Origin: Davidsoniella eucalypti
Taxonomy: Eukaryota > Ascomycota > Sordariomycetes > Microascales > Ceratocystidaceae
Direction: 5' to 3'
Length of the DNA stretch: 14,453 nucleotides
Assembly (NCBI GenBank): GCA_004009845.1
Contig: RMBW01000293.1
Coordinates: 1-14,453 of the forward strand
In this document: positions 1-7,029 of the stretch, in pieces
How positions within the stretch are numbered: the first letter of the stretch is position 1
Layout: every line of letters begins with the position of its first letter
Notes under the pieces: model-generated
What the model saw: the letters and a program-made list of their open reading frames with translations, nothing else
The model's database searches: none
What the model was told of the DNA's origin: nothing
Made by a program: the position numbers and the translations under genes

Positions 1-1550
1 CTATACTGTTTTTACTGTTTTTACTATTACCTTGACAAAGAGGTCAGCTTCAGCCAGCTTTGTCAAGACCTTGCGGACATGTTCTGAGTGCTCATCTGGA
101 TTCTCAGAGAAAATAAGAATGTCATCAAGGTAGACAACACAAAACAGGTCCACGTATTCGTGTAGAACTTCGTTAACGAATTGCTGACAGGTTGCCGGAG
201 CATTAGATAATCCAAAAGGCATGACTAGATATTCGAACAGGCCATAGCGAGTTCGGAATGCGGTTTTCCATTCATCGCCTTTTTTGATTCGGATCAAGTT
301 GTATGCCGCTCGAAGATCTAAACGGGTGAAGATCCTGCCTCTAGATGCGGAGTGGAGGCTTTCGTTTATTCTGGGCAGTGGGTACCGGTTTTTCTTGGTG
401 ATGTCATTAACTTTTCGGTAATCAACACAAAAGCGCAGACTGCCAGGCTTGCGGACAAACAGGACGGGAGAGGTCATGGAAGAGCTGGATGGGCGAATAA
501 AACCCTTCTGCAGGTTGTCATCGAGGTATTTCTTCAGGGCTTGGAGTTCCAGGACAGACATATCATAGAGCGGCCCAACTGGGAGTTTGGAATCAGGGAT
601 CAACGGAATTTCGTGGTCTATAGGTCGATGAGGCGGGAGCTGGTTCGCACCGGATCTAGAAAACAGGGGGAGCAAGTCGTGGTATTTCTCAGGGATTGTT
701 TTTCGCAGAGTTTGTTCTTCTTCTTCGGGACTAGGGTCTATCTGGTTCAGGTAATCAAGGACTTGTTGTGGTGTAACAGAAAAGATCTGGAGTTTTTTTC
801 GCTTGGCAAGTCGGCGGAGTTTCTTGGAGGACATAGTTATGCAGGAAATCTGGGCAGGAACTGGTTTCGTGGCAGGTGCGGGTGTTTGGACTGGTACTGG
901 CTTCTGGGCAGGAGTGATAACAGGTCTGGAGGTGTATTCAGGTGCGGGTGTCTGGGCAGGAGTGGTAACAGGTCTGGAGGTGTATTCAGGTGCAGGTGTC
1001 TGGACAGGTACTGGGTGTGTGGTCTTGACAGGAGTGGAAACAGGACTGGTGGGTTCGGGTTTTGCAGGTTTGTTGTTAGGTTTCGAGCAGCAGGTTCGTT
1101 CAAAGTTTATGCTTTCAGAGATCCAATCAATGCAAGGATTGTGCGTATTGAGCCAGGAACGTCCAAGAATGAGGTCATATTCTGCGATCTTGGTTACATT
1201 GAAAACAGTGGTTTCGCTCAGGGTTTGAAATTGGAGGTCCAAGGCTATTTCATGAGTCACATCGCCGGCTTCGGAGTCACGACCATCAACAACTGTAAGT
1301 TTAGCTGGATGTGGTTTTTGGTTGGCTTGAGCAGGTTTTTTCTCAGGAAATTCGAGTTGACAAAACAGGATGTGGCTCCGGAGTCAATCATAGCATAGGC
1401 AAAAATATTTTTATTGACTAGGACTTTAACAAGGAAGAGGGCATGATGCCCATAGTCTTTGGCACAGGAATAGGAAAACATAAACTCGGAGACAGGAACT
1501 TCGCTAGTCTGTTGCTGCCCAGGAGAGGGACAGACTAGCGAAACTAGTTT
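1..1550 (-). pseudogene. pol: Ty3/gypsy pol fragment (protease + reverse transcriptase), element 1
   Basis: Part of a retrotransposon polyprotein that would process Gag-Pol and copy the element RNA in virus-like particles. It is entered by a -1 shift from gag, and the -1 frame is open from the slippery site. An aspartic protease motif (IDSGATS) lies near 1385-1405 and its second half (ILGRSWL) just downstream. A proline-rich linker follows, then the RT with FCVDYRKVN, RLDLRAAY (first catalytic Asp), MPFGLSNAPATCQQF and YLDD near 118-130. One frameshift lies inside the protease, around the A4 run at 1362-1365 on the plus strand. A one-base change there rejoins the two frames, so it may be mutation or a homopolymer error. 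After the LFVK motif that follows YLDD, homology stops and two copies of a 9-bp unit lead to a TAG at base 1. RNase H and integrase are not in the window. Identity as Ty3/gypsy RT is certain; functional status is not. Confidence 0.93.
870..1014 (-). repeat. 48-bp tandem repeat coding for a Pro/Thr-rich linker in pol
   Basis: Near-identical units start at 921 and 969 (exact 48-bp period), with a degenerate partial unit before them. In the pol frame each encodes 16 residues including APEYTSRPV and TPAQ. The repeat sits between the protease and RT and stays in frame because its period is a multiple of three. It is probably a flexible, length-variable spacer. Confidence 0.85.
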
Positions 1551-1553
1551 TTT
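1500..1553 (-). promoter_or_regulatory. programmed -1 ribosomal frameshift signal, element 1 gag/pol
   Basis: On the minus strand gag ends GCA AAA AAC TAG. This contains the canonical heptamer A AAA AAC (1547-1553), correctly phased, with the gag stop at 1544-1546 directly after it. Four bases after the heptamer begins a perfect 13-bp inverted repeat (1530-1542 with 1500-1512) enclosing a 17-nt loop. The -1 frame runs open through the hairpin into the protease. Heptamer, short spacer and stable stem are the three parts of a retroviral-type frameshift signal. The spacer is slightly short, which partial melting of the stem base could compensate. I see no clear pseudoknot partner. Confidence 0.9.
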
Positions 1554-2743
1554 GCTTCTGGCCGGTCGGTAGAGGGTTGACCAGAGAGCGTAGCAACAGG
1601 ATCAAGGGGGTCTGCAGTGGGTTCCCACTGGGCAAGGTTCGAATTGTTGATTCGTCCCTTAGATTTCTCAGGACAATGGGCAATCCAATGGCCAGAGTTT
1701 CCACAGTAGAAGCAGAGGCGGTTGGCGCGGCGATCACCTTGGTTCCGGGCACGGGTAGCGTCAATTTGCATGGCGTCGGGGTGGTGTCGAGCTGGGGTTG
1801 GATAGTTGAACGTAGGCATACTCGGAGGGGGAACAGGAGCATAGTTGTTGATTGGGGGAGAAATCTGGGTTTGAGGGCGTGGAACGGAACGAGTGGCTTG
1901 CGGGGTGTTGTTTCGGCGTCGGTCAATGGTGCGGGCATGGTGAGCATTGTCGAGGGTGATACAGAAGTTGGCAAACGCCTCCAGGGTATCACGGGGAGCA
2001 GTATGTCCGTTCATGGCCAGGGCATCCTTGATCTCAGGTTTCAATCCTTTCTCGAAAAGCGGGATTGTGTATTTTGGGCTGGACCAATCAAGCCGGCAGA
2101 TCAGCGAGTAAAAACGGGAATAGTAGGCAGCGCAGCTGCCAGTCTGGTTGATGGAGAGTATCTCCCGGTGGGCGGTGGCTTTAGCATCTGGGTCATCGAA
2201 GGCAGAGCTTAGTGCAGTCAAGAATTCGCCATAGTGGGCGTATCGAACTTTCCCAGTGTCTTGTTTGATCTGGGGTTGTATCCAGGCATATGCGTTACCA
2301 CGCAGGAAAGAGATGGCAAAGATCATCTTGGCTTGCTCATCGCGGAAAGCGGCAGGGTCAGCGGCAAAGCGGAGTGCACACTGGGAAACGAAGGTCTGGT
2401 ATTTGGCCATATCACCAAAGTAAAATTCCGGGTCAGCCACTTTGGCTTTCTTGGAGGTAGGGACAAGAGCATCCGCAAGTCCACGGTTGAATAGGTGCCA
2501 TAGGACAACGATTTCGTATTTATCAGCACCGTCTCGGATAGGAGGACCCGCGATGTTCTGGTGAGCGGAGCGTTTCCCATTAGTGTATGCTGCCAGCAGG
2601 ATAGGAATTATGGATTTGTCTGGGATATCCATAAGGTTCGTGGCGGTTATCTCAATTCGGTCGAGGTTACCCAGGTGTTTGGCAAAATTTTCCCAGAAGG
2701 TAGATGTGGGAGCGGAATGAGGCATGGGGATAGTGTCGGCCAT
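1544..2743 (-). CDS. gag: Gag capsid/nucleocapsid protein, element 1
   Basis: A 399-residue protein with an ATG at 2741-2743 (minus-strand context CAAGATGGC). Gag assembles the particle that packages the element RNA. Residues about 100-270 resemble the retrotransposon gag capsid domain, with motifs such as FLRGNAYAWIQP, YYSRFYSLICRLDW and LFEKGLKPEIKDAL. A Pro/Gln-rich linker follows. One zinc knuckle, CFYCGNSGHWIAHC (C-x2-C-x4-H-x4-C), sits at about residues 344-357. The reading frame is intact from start to stop, unlike pol in the same element. It ends in the slippery heptamer, so a minority of ribosomes should shift into pol. Its closeness to the probable 5' LTR and the gag-then-pol order fit a Ty3/gypsy element. 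Confidence 0.95.
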   Translation of the reverse strand: MADTIPMPHSAPTSTFWENFAKHLGNLDRIEITATNLMDIPDKSIIPILLAAYTNGKRSAHQNIAGPPIRDGADKYEIVVLWHLFNRGLADALVPTSKKAKVADPEFYFGDMAKYQTFVSQCALRFAADPAAFRDEQAKMIFAISFLRGNAYAWIQPQIKQDTGKVRYAHYGEFLTALSSAFDDPDAKATAHREILSINQTGSCAAYYSRFYSLICRLDWSSPKYTIPLFEKGLKPEIKDALAMNGHTAPRDTLEAFANFCITLDNAHHARTIDRRRNNTPQATRSVPRPQTQISPPINNYAPVPPPSMPTFNYPTPARHHPDAMQIDATRARNQGDRRANRLCFYCGNSGHWIAHCPEKSKGRINNSNLAQWEPTADPLDPVATLSGQPSTDRPEAKN

Positions 2744-3039
2744 CTTGACAAGTCGTGCAAGGTCCTCTAAAAGAAGCTTACAAAGTGTAAAGAACGGGCA
2801 GGCAGGAATTCAAAGGGAAACCAGTGATCACTGGGAGAGTAGTCACTCGAAGGTGGGTTTGGAGTTTTCAGGATAATAGAGTTACACAGAATAATAGATT
2901 AAGTAAATCGGGACTAAATCAGGACAGGAGCCGGAGCGAAGATAGGAACAAGAGCGGGGACAAGAAGGTAAGCGCAGGAGCAGGAGCAAAGATAAGAACA
3001 GGAACAGGGACAAGAAGAGGAGGTTGCACCAGTAGGTCA
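2744..3039 (-). other. 5' untranslated leader of element 1
   Basis: Between gag and the probable LTR the minus strand is strongly pyrimidine-rich and has no convincing ORF. A tRNA-type primer-binding site beginning TGG may lie near 3024-3034 (TGGTGCAACC), but the LTR edge is not fixed, so this is a guess. A search for a self-complementary (Tf1-type) primer site found none. Confidence 0.5.
2918..3017 (-). repeat. diverged 50-bp tandem duplication in the element 1 leader
   Basis: Two units with a 50-bp period: the GACAAGAAG word recurs at 2959 and 3009. Both units are purine-rich on plus and C/T-rich on minus (CTTCTTGTCC, GTTCCT, ATCTT, GCTCC). The units have diverged by substitutions, so the duplication is older than the element 2 insertion appears to be. 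Confidence 0.7.
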
Positions 3040-3410
3040 GGTACACAGGGAGTTGTAAGCTTGGAGGGGGAAGGCAAAAGGAGAACAGAAAAGAGATACA
3101 AGCAAGCTATATATGTTAACCCGAGAGAGAAAGAAACAGGAGGGTCTGGTCTACGGACAGAAGTTCGAGGCAATGCCGTGTTGACTGTGTATGCACTCTA
3201 AACCTCAATGCATGAATCGTTGTCACCAACATCGGAAAGGTGAGACTGTACATCAAGTTTAAGTTTCATGCGGAGGTTCTGCGACTGTTATTTCGTAACC
3301 ATCCAGTCTAAGCCTCAATGCATGAATCGTTGTCACCAAAATTGGAAAGGTGAGACTGTACATCAAGTCTAAGCTTCATGCGGAGGGTCTGCGAGTGTTA
3401 TTTCATAACA
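3031..3410 (-). mobile_element. probable 5' LTR of element 1
   Basis: On the minus strand the candidate LTR starts at 3410 with TGTTATGAAATAACA, whose first and last six bases are inverted repeats. The same point is where homology between the two AT-rich repeat copies begins, so it is a real boundary. A TATA-like ATATATAG lies at 3108-3114, correctly oriented upstream of gag. The inner boundary (near 3031-3040) is uncertain because the partner 3' LTR is outside the window. The adjacent 5 bp, TAATG (3411-3415), is the predicted target duplication. Confidence 0.6.
3191..3410 (-). repeat. two 110-bp tandem repeats in the probable U3 of the element 1 LTR
   Basis: Units 3191-3300 and 3301-3410 share blocks such as CTCAATGCATGAATCG and GAAAGGTGAGACTGTACATC at an exact 110-bp period with few substitutions. 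Each unit contains an imperfect long-range inverted repeat (AACCTCAATGCATGAA facing TTCATGCGGAGGTT) and a shorter CACC/GGTG pair inside it. The repeats lie upstream of the TATA-like box, the position of duplicated enhancer segments in some LTRs; that role is inferred. Confidence 0.85.
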
Positions 3411-3764
3411 TAATGTCATGCTATTGTAATGGTATAAGTACCTAAAGTTGTTGATAATTTGAACTGCTGCCATGTTAGTCTTGTGGTTCTTCTTACAACT
3501 AAAGAACCTAACTGAAATACATATCAAGTTAGTGTCTGTCGCTATTGTGCTATAATTCCCAGTAATATCCATTAAATCTACTTGTTATATTATCTTGTTT
3601 GGCTAACTATCCTTTTCAAATTTGTTGACTATCTTTCTATATTGTACCTAGATACTTGCTTTATATTGTAGAACTCCCAAGAAATATTTAGTATTCTACG
3701 AGTGAATTTCTGCATGCAATCAACTTGATTTTTAATTTAAATCTTTTAGGTTATATTTTAAATC

Positions 3765-3820
3765 TTTTTTTTTTTTTTTTTTAAAATTCAGTAATCTTAC
3801 GGAGCTATAGAGCTATAAAC
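3765..3820 (-). mobile_element. short poly-A retroposon, copy a
   Basis: On the minus strand a roughly 38-nt body (TATAGCTCTATAGCTCC then GTAAGATTACTGAATT) is followed by about 18 As. It matches copies b-e. A flanking duplication is not clear. The corresponding copy at about 13805-13850 has a shorter A-run. Confidence 0.6.
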
Positions 3821-3880
3821 ATGTTATTTATAGACCTTATTTCTAAATCTGTCGACACTAATTCAACCCTGTAGCGTTTC

Positions 3881-3932
3881 TTTTTTTTTTTTTTAATTCA
3901 TTTATCTTATGGAGCTATAGAGCTATGAAGAT
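3881..3932 (-). mobile_element. short poly-A retroposon, copy b, with target-site duplication
   Basis: On the minus strand a 38-nt body (ATCTTCATAGCTCTATAGC, then TCCATAAGATAAATGAATT) ends in 14 As. It is flanked by a direct repeat TGTAGCGTTTCTT (3870-3882 and 3933-3945). Eleven bases are certain and the last TT merges with the tail. A-tail plus an 11-13 bp duplication is the signature of LINE-driven retroposition. The same arrangement is at 13911-13962 in copy 2. Confidence 0.75.
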
Positions 3933-4290
3933 TGTAGCGTTTCTTAAAACCTACTAATGTCCTCTTCTGGAATGCTTGCAGCCTTAAAAATTACTTACAC
4001 TCTTACAAACTCAAACTATCCACCTTTGCCTTCACTTACGATATTGTCTATATTTATATCTATCATTATTACAAATGATACCAAGCAGTTGTTGCCCTGT
4101 ACTCCTGATAAAAAGTAGTCTATTCATATCACATTACTCTTTTCGTTACCTTGATATTTTATGTTGTTCTATTGCCTTTTTTATTTCTAGAATTGACAAG
4201 AAACACTGGCAAGTATGCTTATCTTTACAGTATAGTTTAATTGGTTCCAAAAGACCGCATGATAGCCGCAAAAACAACTTCAATTTTCAA

Positions 4291-4340
4291 CATCTTCATA
4301 GCTCTATAGCTCCATATATTAATGAAATAAATAAAAATTG
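4291..4340 (+). mobile_element. short poly-A retroposon, copy c (opposite orientation)
   Basis: Body CATCTTCATAGCTCTATAGC continues TCCATATATTAATGAA and ends in an A-rich tail. A 10-bp direct repeat, CTTCAATTTT, lies at 4278-4287 and 4347-4356 and may be the target duplication. Because it faces copy b, the 450 bp between them mimic a terminal-inverted-repeat element. Confidence 0.6.
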
Positions 4341-4368
4341 AAAGACCTTCAATTTTAATAGATAACAG

Positions 4369-4908
4369 CCCTGCATTCATTGTTTTATGGTTAGTGAATT
4401 CTGTACTAACAGAAGAGCTTTGGCGCTTATTCTTTCACAAGCAAAATATATGACTTATGCCATTAATTGAATCATCAATTACCTATTTATTCAAGGCATC
4501 TATGTATTGTATAGAGAATTGTCTGTGTGTTATTTTTAAAATCAAGTCTTCAATCATTTTAAAATTCTTTTTTAATTCATTAATCTTATAGCTATGAAGA
4601 TTCGTCCTTGCACCTATAACTTACCTTTGCTAGTGCGTATGGCCCTGTAAAATTATTTTATTACCATTCAAACCAAATATTATTACTGCTTCTGTTCTTT
4701 TAAAAGTGAAAAAAAATCAGAAAAGGCAGGCTTATTTCCTAGAGCTAGTACCAATTTTTTCTGCTGACAAACATATTACTCGTAAGCAAAATCCCGAAAA
4801 AAAACCCACTTTTCTAGATGTATTTATCCAATCACATGTCCGGTTGAACTAAATACATGTCCATCGTAAGGAAGGGAGCCCTCGCCCTCTTTTGTATGTG
4901 TGTTTAGC
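4369..4908. other. AT-rich spacer without recognisable genes
   Basis: The sequence is AT-rich with many stops in all frames. It holds retroposon copy d and, towards its right end, one of two diverged ~110-bp repeats. Nothing else is recognised. Confidence 0.6.
4568..4601 (-). mobile_element. short poly-A retroposon, copy d (shortened)
   Basis: T6 on the plus strand followed by AATTCATTAATCTTAT and AGCTATGAAGAT. It matches copies b and c but lacks the internal GGAGCTATA block, so one half of the AGCT duplication is missing. No clear flanking duplication. Confidence 0.5.
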
Positions 4909-4936
4909 TGTCAACAGCCGCCGAATAATACCTAGG
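4830..4936. repeat. diverged ~110-bp repeat, copy A
   Basis: It aligns in direct orientation with 5632-5740. The 20-bp core GCCGCCGAATAATACCTAGG (4917-4936) is identical. The preceding ~85 bp are related but much diverged: shared short blocks include CCAATCAC, a G/C-rich AGGG..GCCC centre and TGTATG. The core overlaps the candidate solo LTR, so the repeat may be an LTR end plus adjoining internal sequence of one family. Confidence 0.6.
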
Positions 4937-5078
4937 CTTGCAGAAGTAGAAGAGATATAGTATTTGACGAGGTTAAAGAAGATAGAGAGGGAAGAGAAGA
5001 ACTAGACAAGAATAAGGAGGGGAGACGGCCTCCTTATATAGACAAAAGTAACGGCTGTGGTAGATACCACAGCCAACA
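4909..5078 (-). mobile_element. candidate solo LTR (~170 bp)
   Basis: On the minus strand it starts TGTTGGCTGTGG and ends GGCGGCTGTTGACA, giving TG...CA ends. A TATATAAGG box lies about 40 bp from its start, as in the LTR of element 2. Two perfect hairpins lie near its start: GGCTGTGG/CCACAGCC (5053-5074) and TAAGGAGG/CCTCCTTA (5013-5036). Flanking 5-mers do not match, so no target duplication supports it and no internal coding region is nearby. It could instead be unrelated promoter-like sequence. Confidence 0.4.
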
Positions 5079-5630
5079 AGATTGAGTCCTAGATCCTTTC
5101 ATCGACATATTTGTAAAAAAACACCTCAAAGCTTTAACGAATTCTGAATACACATTACTACTTTACACAAAAGTATGAAATACTTCGTTAGTATTATTAA
5201 CTTTCTAATTCCCCCGTAGATCTAAACATTATAATCTATAATTATAAATATCACGAACACGTTCTTAGTGATATCGTCATAGCTCTATTGTTAAACAAGA
5301 TTAATAAATAAATAAAATTGATAGCAAAATTGAATTATATTTTGCTCCCTATAAATTGAATAAAGGGAATTTCTAAAAGAATTTAAAATTTTCAAAAGAT
5401 TATTTTGTGAAAATAATTGCAAGAAAAAAAAAACATTAGAAAGTTATTTGTGGAAAAACTTCGAAAGAAAAAAAATTCTAATTTTTTTGATTCCTAAAAA
5501 AAGTTTTTTTTTAAAAGAAAAAAACATTAAAAACTTCAGAAAATTATTTGTTAAAAAAAAATTGAAACTTAAATTTTTTTTTATTAGTAAGCAAAGTCAT
5601 AGATAAATTCTTATTTATTAATAGATTTTG
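5079..5630. other. very AT-rich spacer with A- and T-runs
   Basis: Long homopolymer runs and near-duplicated phrases (AAAAAACATTA followed by a TTATTTGT word, near 5430 and 5520) suggest decayed duplicated sequence. No gene, tRNA or LTR is recognised. Short retroposon copy e lies at 5278-5317. Confidence 0.6.
5278..5317 (+). mobile_element. short poly-A retroposon, copy e (diverged)
   Basis: CATAGCTCTAT, then a diverged middle, then AGATTAATAAATAAATAAA, matching the order of the copy c body and tail. This is the weakest member; only TGATA is shared by its two flanks. Confidence 0.35.
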
Positions 5631-5631
5631 G

Positions 5632-5740
5632 CCAATCACCGATCCGTTTAGATCTGAACCGTTTTGAAAATAGGGACAAGGGTGCCCAGACTGAAATGTA
5701 TGCACGTTTCCGCCCGTAACGCCGCCGAATAATACCTAGG
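5632..5740. repeat. diverged ~110-bp repeat, copy B, joined to the LINE
   Basis: This is the partner of 4830-4936. It ends with the identical 20-bp core at 5721-5740, and LINE ORF2 begins at the next base. The stop codon that closes the ORF2 fragment is formed by this junction (CCC TAG G). Confidence 0.6.
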
Positions 5741-5855
5741 GTTCTTGAATGCACAATATCTCCACTCTCTGCGTTATTGCTAATCCAAAGAGATGGTCCA
5801 AAATGCCTTTACGCTTTCCCTGGTTATGCTGAAAGATCGTGAGTTTTCTAATCAT
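5741..5855 (-). pseudogene. LINE ORF2 start (endonuclease N-terminus), truncated
   Basis: From the ATG at 5853-5855 the frame reads MIRKLTIFQHNQGKR and continues to a motif VEILCIQEP. This is the typical opening of the AP-endonuclease domain of Tad/LINE ORF2 proteins (Asn and Glu catalytic positions). Only about 39 codons remain; the rest of the endonuclease, the RT and the 3' end are gone. ORF2 overlaps the ORF1 stop by 8 nt (ATGATTAG). Loss of the 3' end is unlike ordinary 5' truncation of LINEs and points to a later deletion or recombination. Confidence 0.75.
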
Positions 5856-6549
5856 AAAAATACTTAACAATCTTGACTTTTTGCGCAACAAAGAACATCT
5901 GCTTGTTGAGACAAGCAGACGCACTGGCCTGGTTCAGGACAGTAAACACGACGGATCCGACCGTCTGTCCTGGGCGAGGTTTGCGTAGTATGCGCACTCT
6001 CGGGAGGGCCTCGATGCCATTGCTGTCGTAGAATTCTTCAGCAAAGTTATCGATCTCTTCGAGACGCATCCCGTGCATCACAAGGCGTTGCCAGTTTTCA
6101 GGCTCGATGCAGTCCTTCCAGCCCAAAGGCCGGAGGCGTGCCATCCAGCTGTCCTTAGTTTTGAGGAGGCTGGCCTTCGCGGAGGTGCTGCTGCATGTGA
6201 TGCTGATGTTATTCTTCGAGGTCAGCCTGACCTCAATGGCCTTCATTTCTCCATTGCAGTTAACCAAGTCACGGATGTGCTTGGGGGAGGGAATCTTGCC
6301 ACCACCGATAAGCAGAAGCTTGTTGGTGCTCTGTGTAGTCTGAACAGAGCTTGGTAGCTCGATCTCCTCGATGCGGCGTTTGTTTTTGTTGTTTTTGTTG
6401 ATGGTGGTGTTGATTTCGTCGGTCATTTCGCTGTCGTCCATGTGTGTTGGTACGAGGCTGATTGATTCAGTGGGGGTGACCGTTGGGCTTTCGCCGTCTT
6501 TCGAGGCTTCAATCGCCCTTAATGCATCGCGCATGGCGTGCGCCATCAT
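5848..6549 (-). CDS. Tad-type LINE ORF1 protein, short form without zinc knuckle
   Basis: A 233-residue protein with ATG at 6547-6549 (two ATGs in tandem). ORF1 proteins bind the LINE RNA. The N-terminal ~75 residues are polar and low-complexity (Thr/Asn/Lys). The C-terminal part resembles Tad-like ORF1 cores: a LLLIGGGKIPSPKHIRDL region, a SWMARLRPLGW segment, an RLVMHGMRLEEID segment and a final VFTVLNQASASACL helix-like stretch. Family members normally carry one or more CCHC knuckles next; here the frame stops right after VKIVKYFYD, where ORF2 begins. Either a deletion fused the ORF1 core to the ORF2 start or this is a naturally short form. Function beyond LINE origin is unknown. Confidence 0.75.
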   Translation of the reverse strand: MMAHAMRDALRAIEASKDGESPTVTPTESISLVPTHMDDSEMTDEINTTINKNNKNKRRIEEIELPSSVQTTQSTNKLLLIGGGKIPSPKHIRDLVNCNGEMKAIEVRLTSKNNISITCSSTSAKASLLKTKDSWMARLRPLGWKDCIEPENWQRLVMHGMRLEEIDNFAEEFYDSNGIEALPRVRILRKPRPGQTVGSVVFTVLNQASASACLNKQMFFVAQKVKIVKYFYD

Positions 6550-7029
6550 GCAACTGGTATTAATAGATTCGTAGAGATGAGTTAAGTGTTTTAAACGTGT
6601 TTTGAGATGGATTCGAGCAAAATTGTATTAATTTTCGCTGATTTTTTGGTCTTTTTTGGGTGCTGAGCTATTGGTATTCTTACATAATTTATATACGTCT
6701 TATTACATTTCCCTTGCAATGAAACATTCCTTTAGAACTACGTACATAACTTACTGTAAGTCCTTGATCATTGCTGATTATACTACTACCATTCTTCTTA
6801 CTCATGACTATGTAGAACTTCTTCTAAACAAACTTGGTCTTTGCTCATGTGTTTTAGCGACGATATTAACTTGCATTATAAGTCGGGAATCATTCAGTGA
6901 ACAATATATCCTGCAGATACTACAGAAAGTGATTGCTATGTAAGTTCAGTATTAAAATGCCAACTGTGCCAGTTGCTACCACTACACTTGTTGTTTTATC
7001 AATCATGTAAGCTCTAAATCCCAACCACC
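6550..7029. other. LINE upstream sequence, then unassigned AT-rich DNA
   Basis: The first ~100 bp may be LINE 5' UTR. The rest is AT-rich. An open frame on the plus strand (to about 6943) starts at a TTG and shows no family resemblance, so I do not call it. From 7030 the sequence matches the start of the AT-rich repeat. Confidence 0.5.

Larger units (their letters stand above)
3411..4368. repeat. AT-rich dispersed repeat, copy 1 (uninterrupted)
   Basis: This segment is repeated almost in full at 7030-7049 plus 13480-14453, where element 2 interrupts it. The two copies differ mainly by small indels plus one block of about 50 bp, present at about 14014-14063 and absent near 3992. Both carry the same three short poly-A retroposon insertions, so those predate the duplication. 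No coding region is convincing in this copy. The parent family is not recognised. Copy 2 reaches the window edge, so the true end is unknown. Confidence 0.9.

Noticed and set aside
352..1398. Long open frame on the plus strand opposite pol
   Set aside because: It is antisense to conserved protease and RT codons, and its Gly/Arg-rich repeats mirror the linker minisatellite.
3024..3034. tRNA primer-binding site TGGTGCAACC in element 1
   Set aside because: The LTR edge cannot be fixed without the second LTR, and the bases before TGG are not CA; kept only as a possibility.
2824..3201. Plus-strand frame across the element 1 leader
   Set aside because: It is a low-complexity translation of the purine-rich tandem repeat.
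3191..3410. Hammerhead-type ribozyme in the 110-bp repeats
   Set aside because: The required CTGATGA and GAAA core elements are not found in order on either strand.
3892..4340. A 450-bp terminal-inverted-repeat (MITE-like) element between copies b and c
   Set aside because: The inverted ends are two independently inserted poly-A retroposons in opposite orientation. Copy b has its own flanking duplication and there is no outer target duplication.
4075..4341. 88-codon plus-strand frame in repeat copy 1
   Set aside because: It is a different frame from the copy 2 ORF, is not preserved in copy 2 and runs through a retroposon insertion.
6656..6943. 95-codon plus-strand frame
   Set aside because: It starts at TTG, lies in AT-rich DNA and resembles no family; probably chance.
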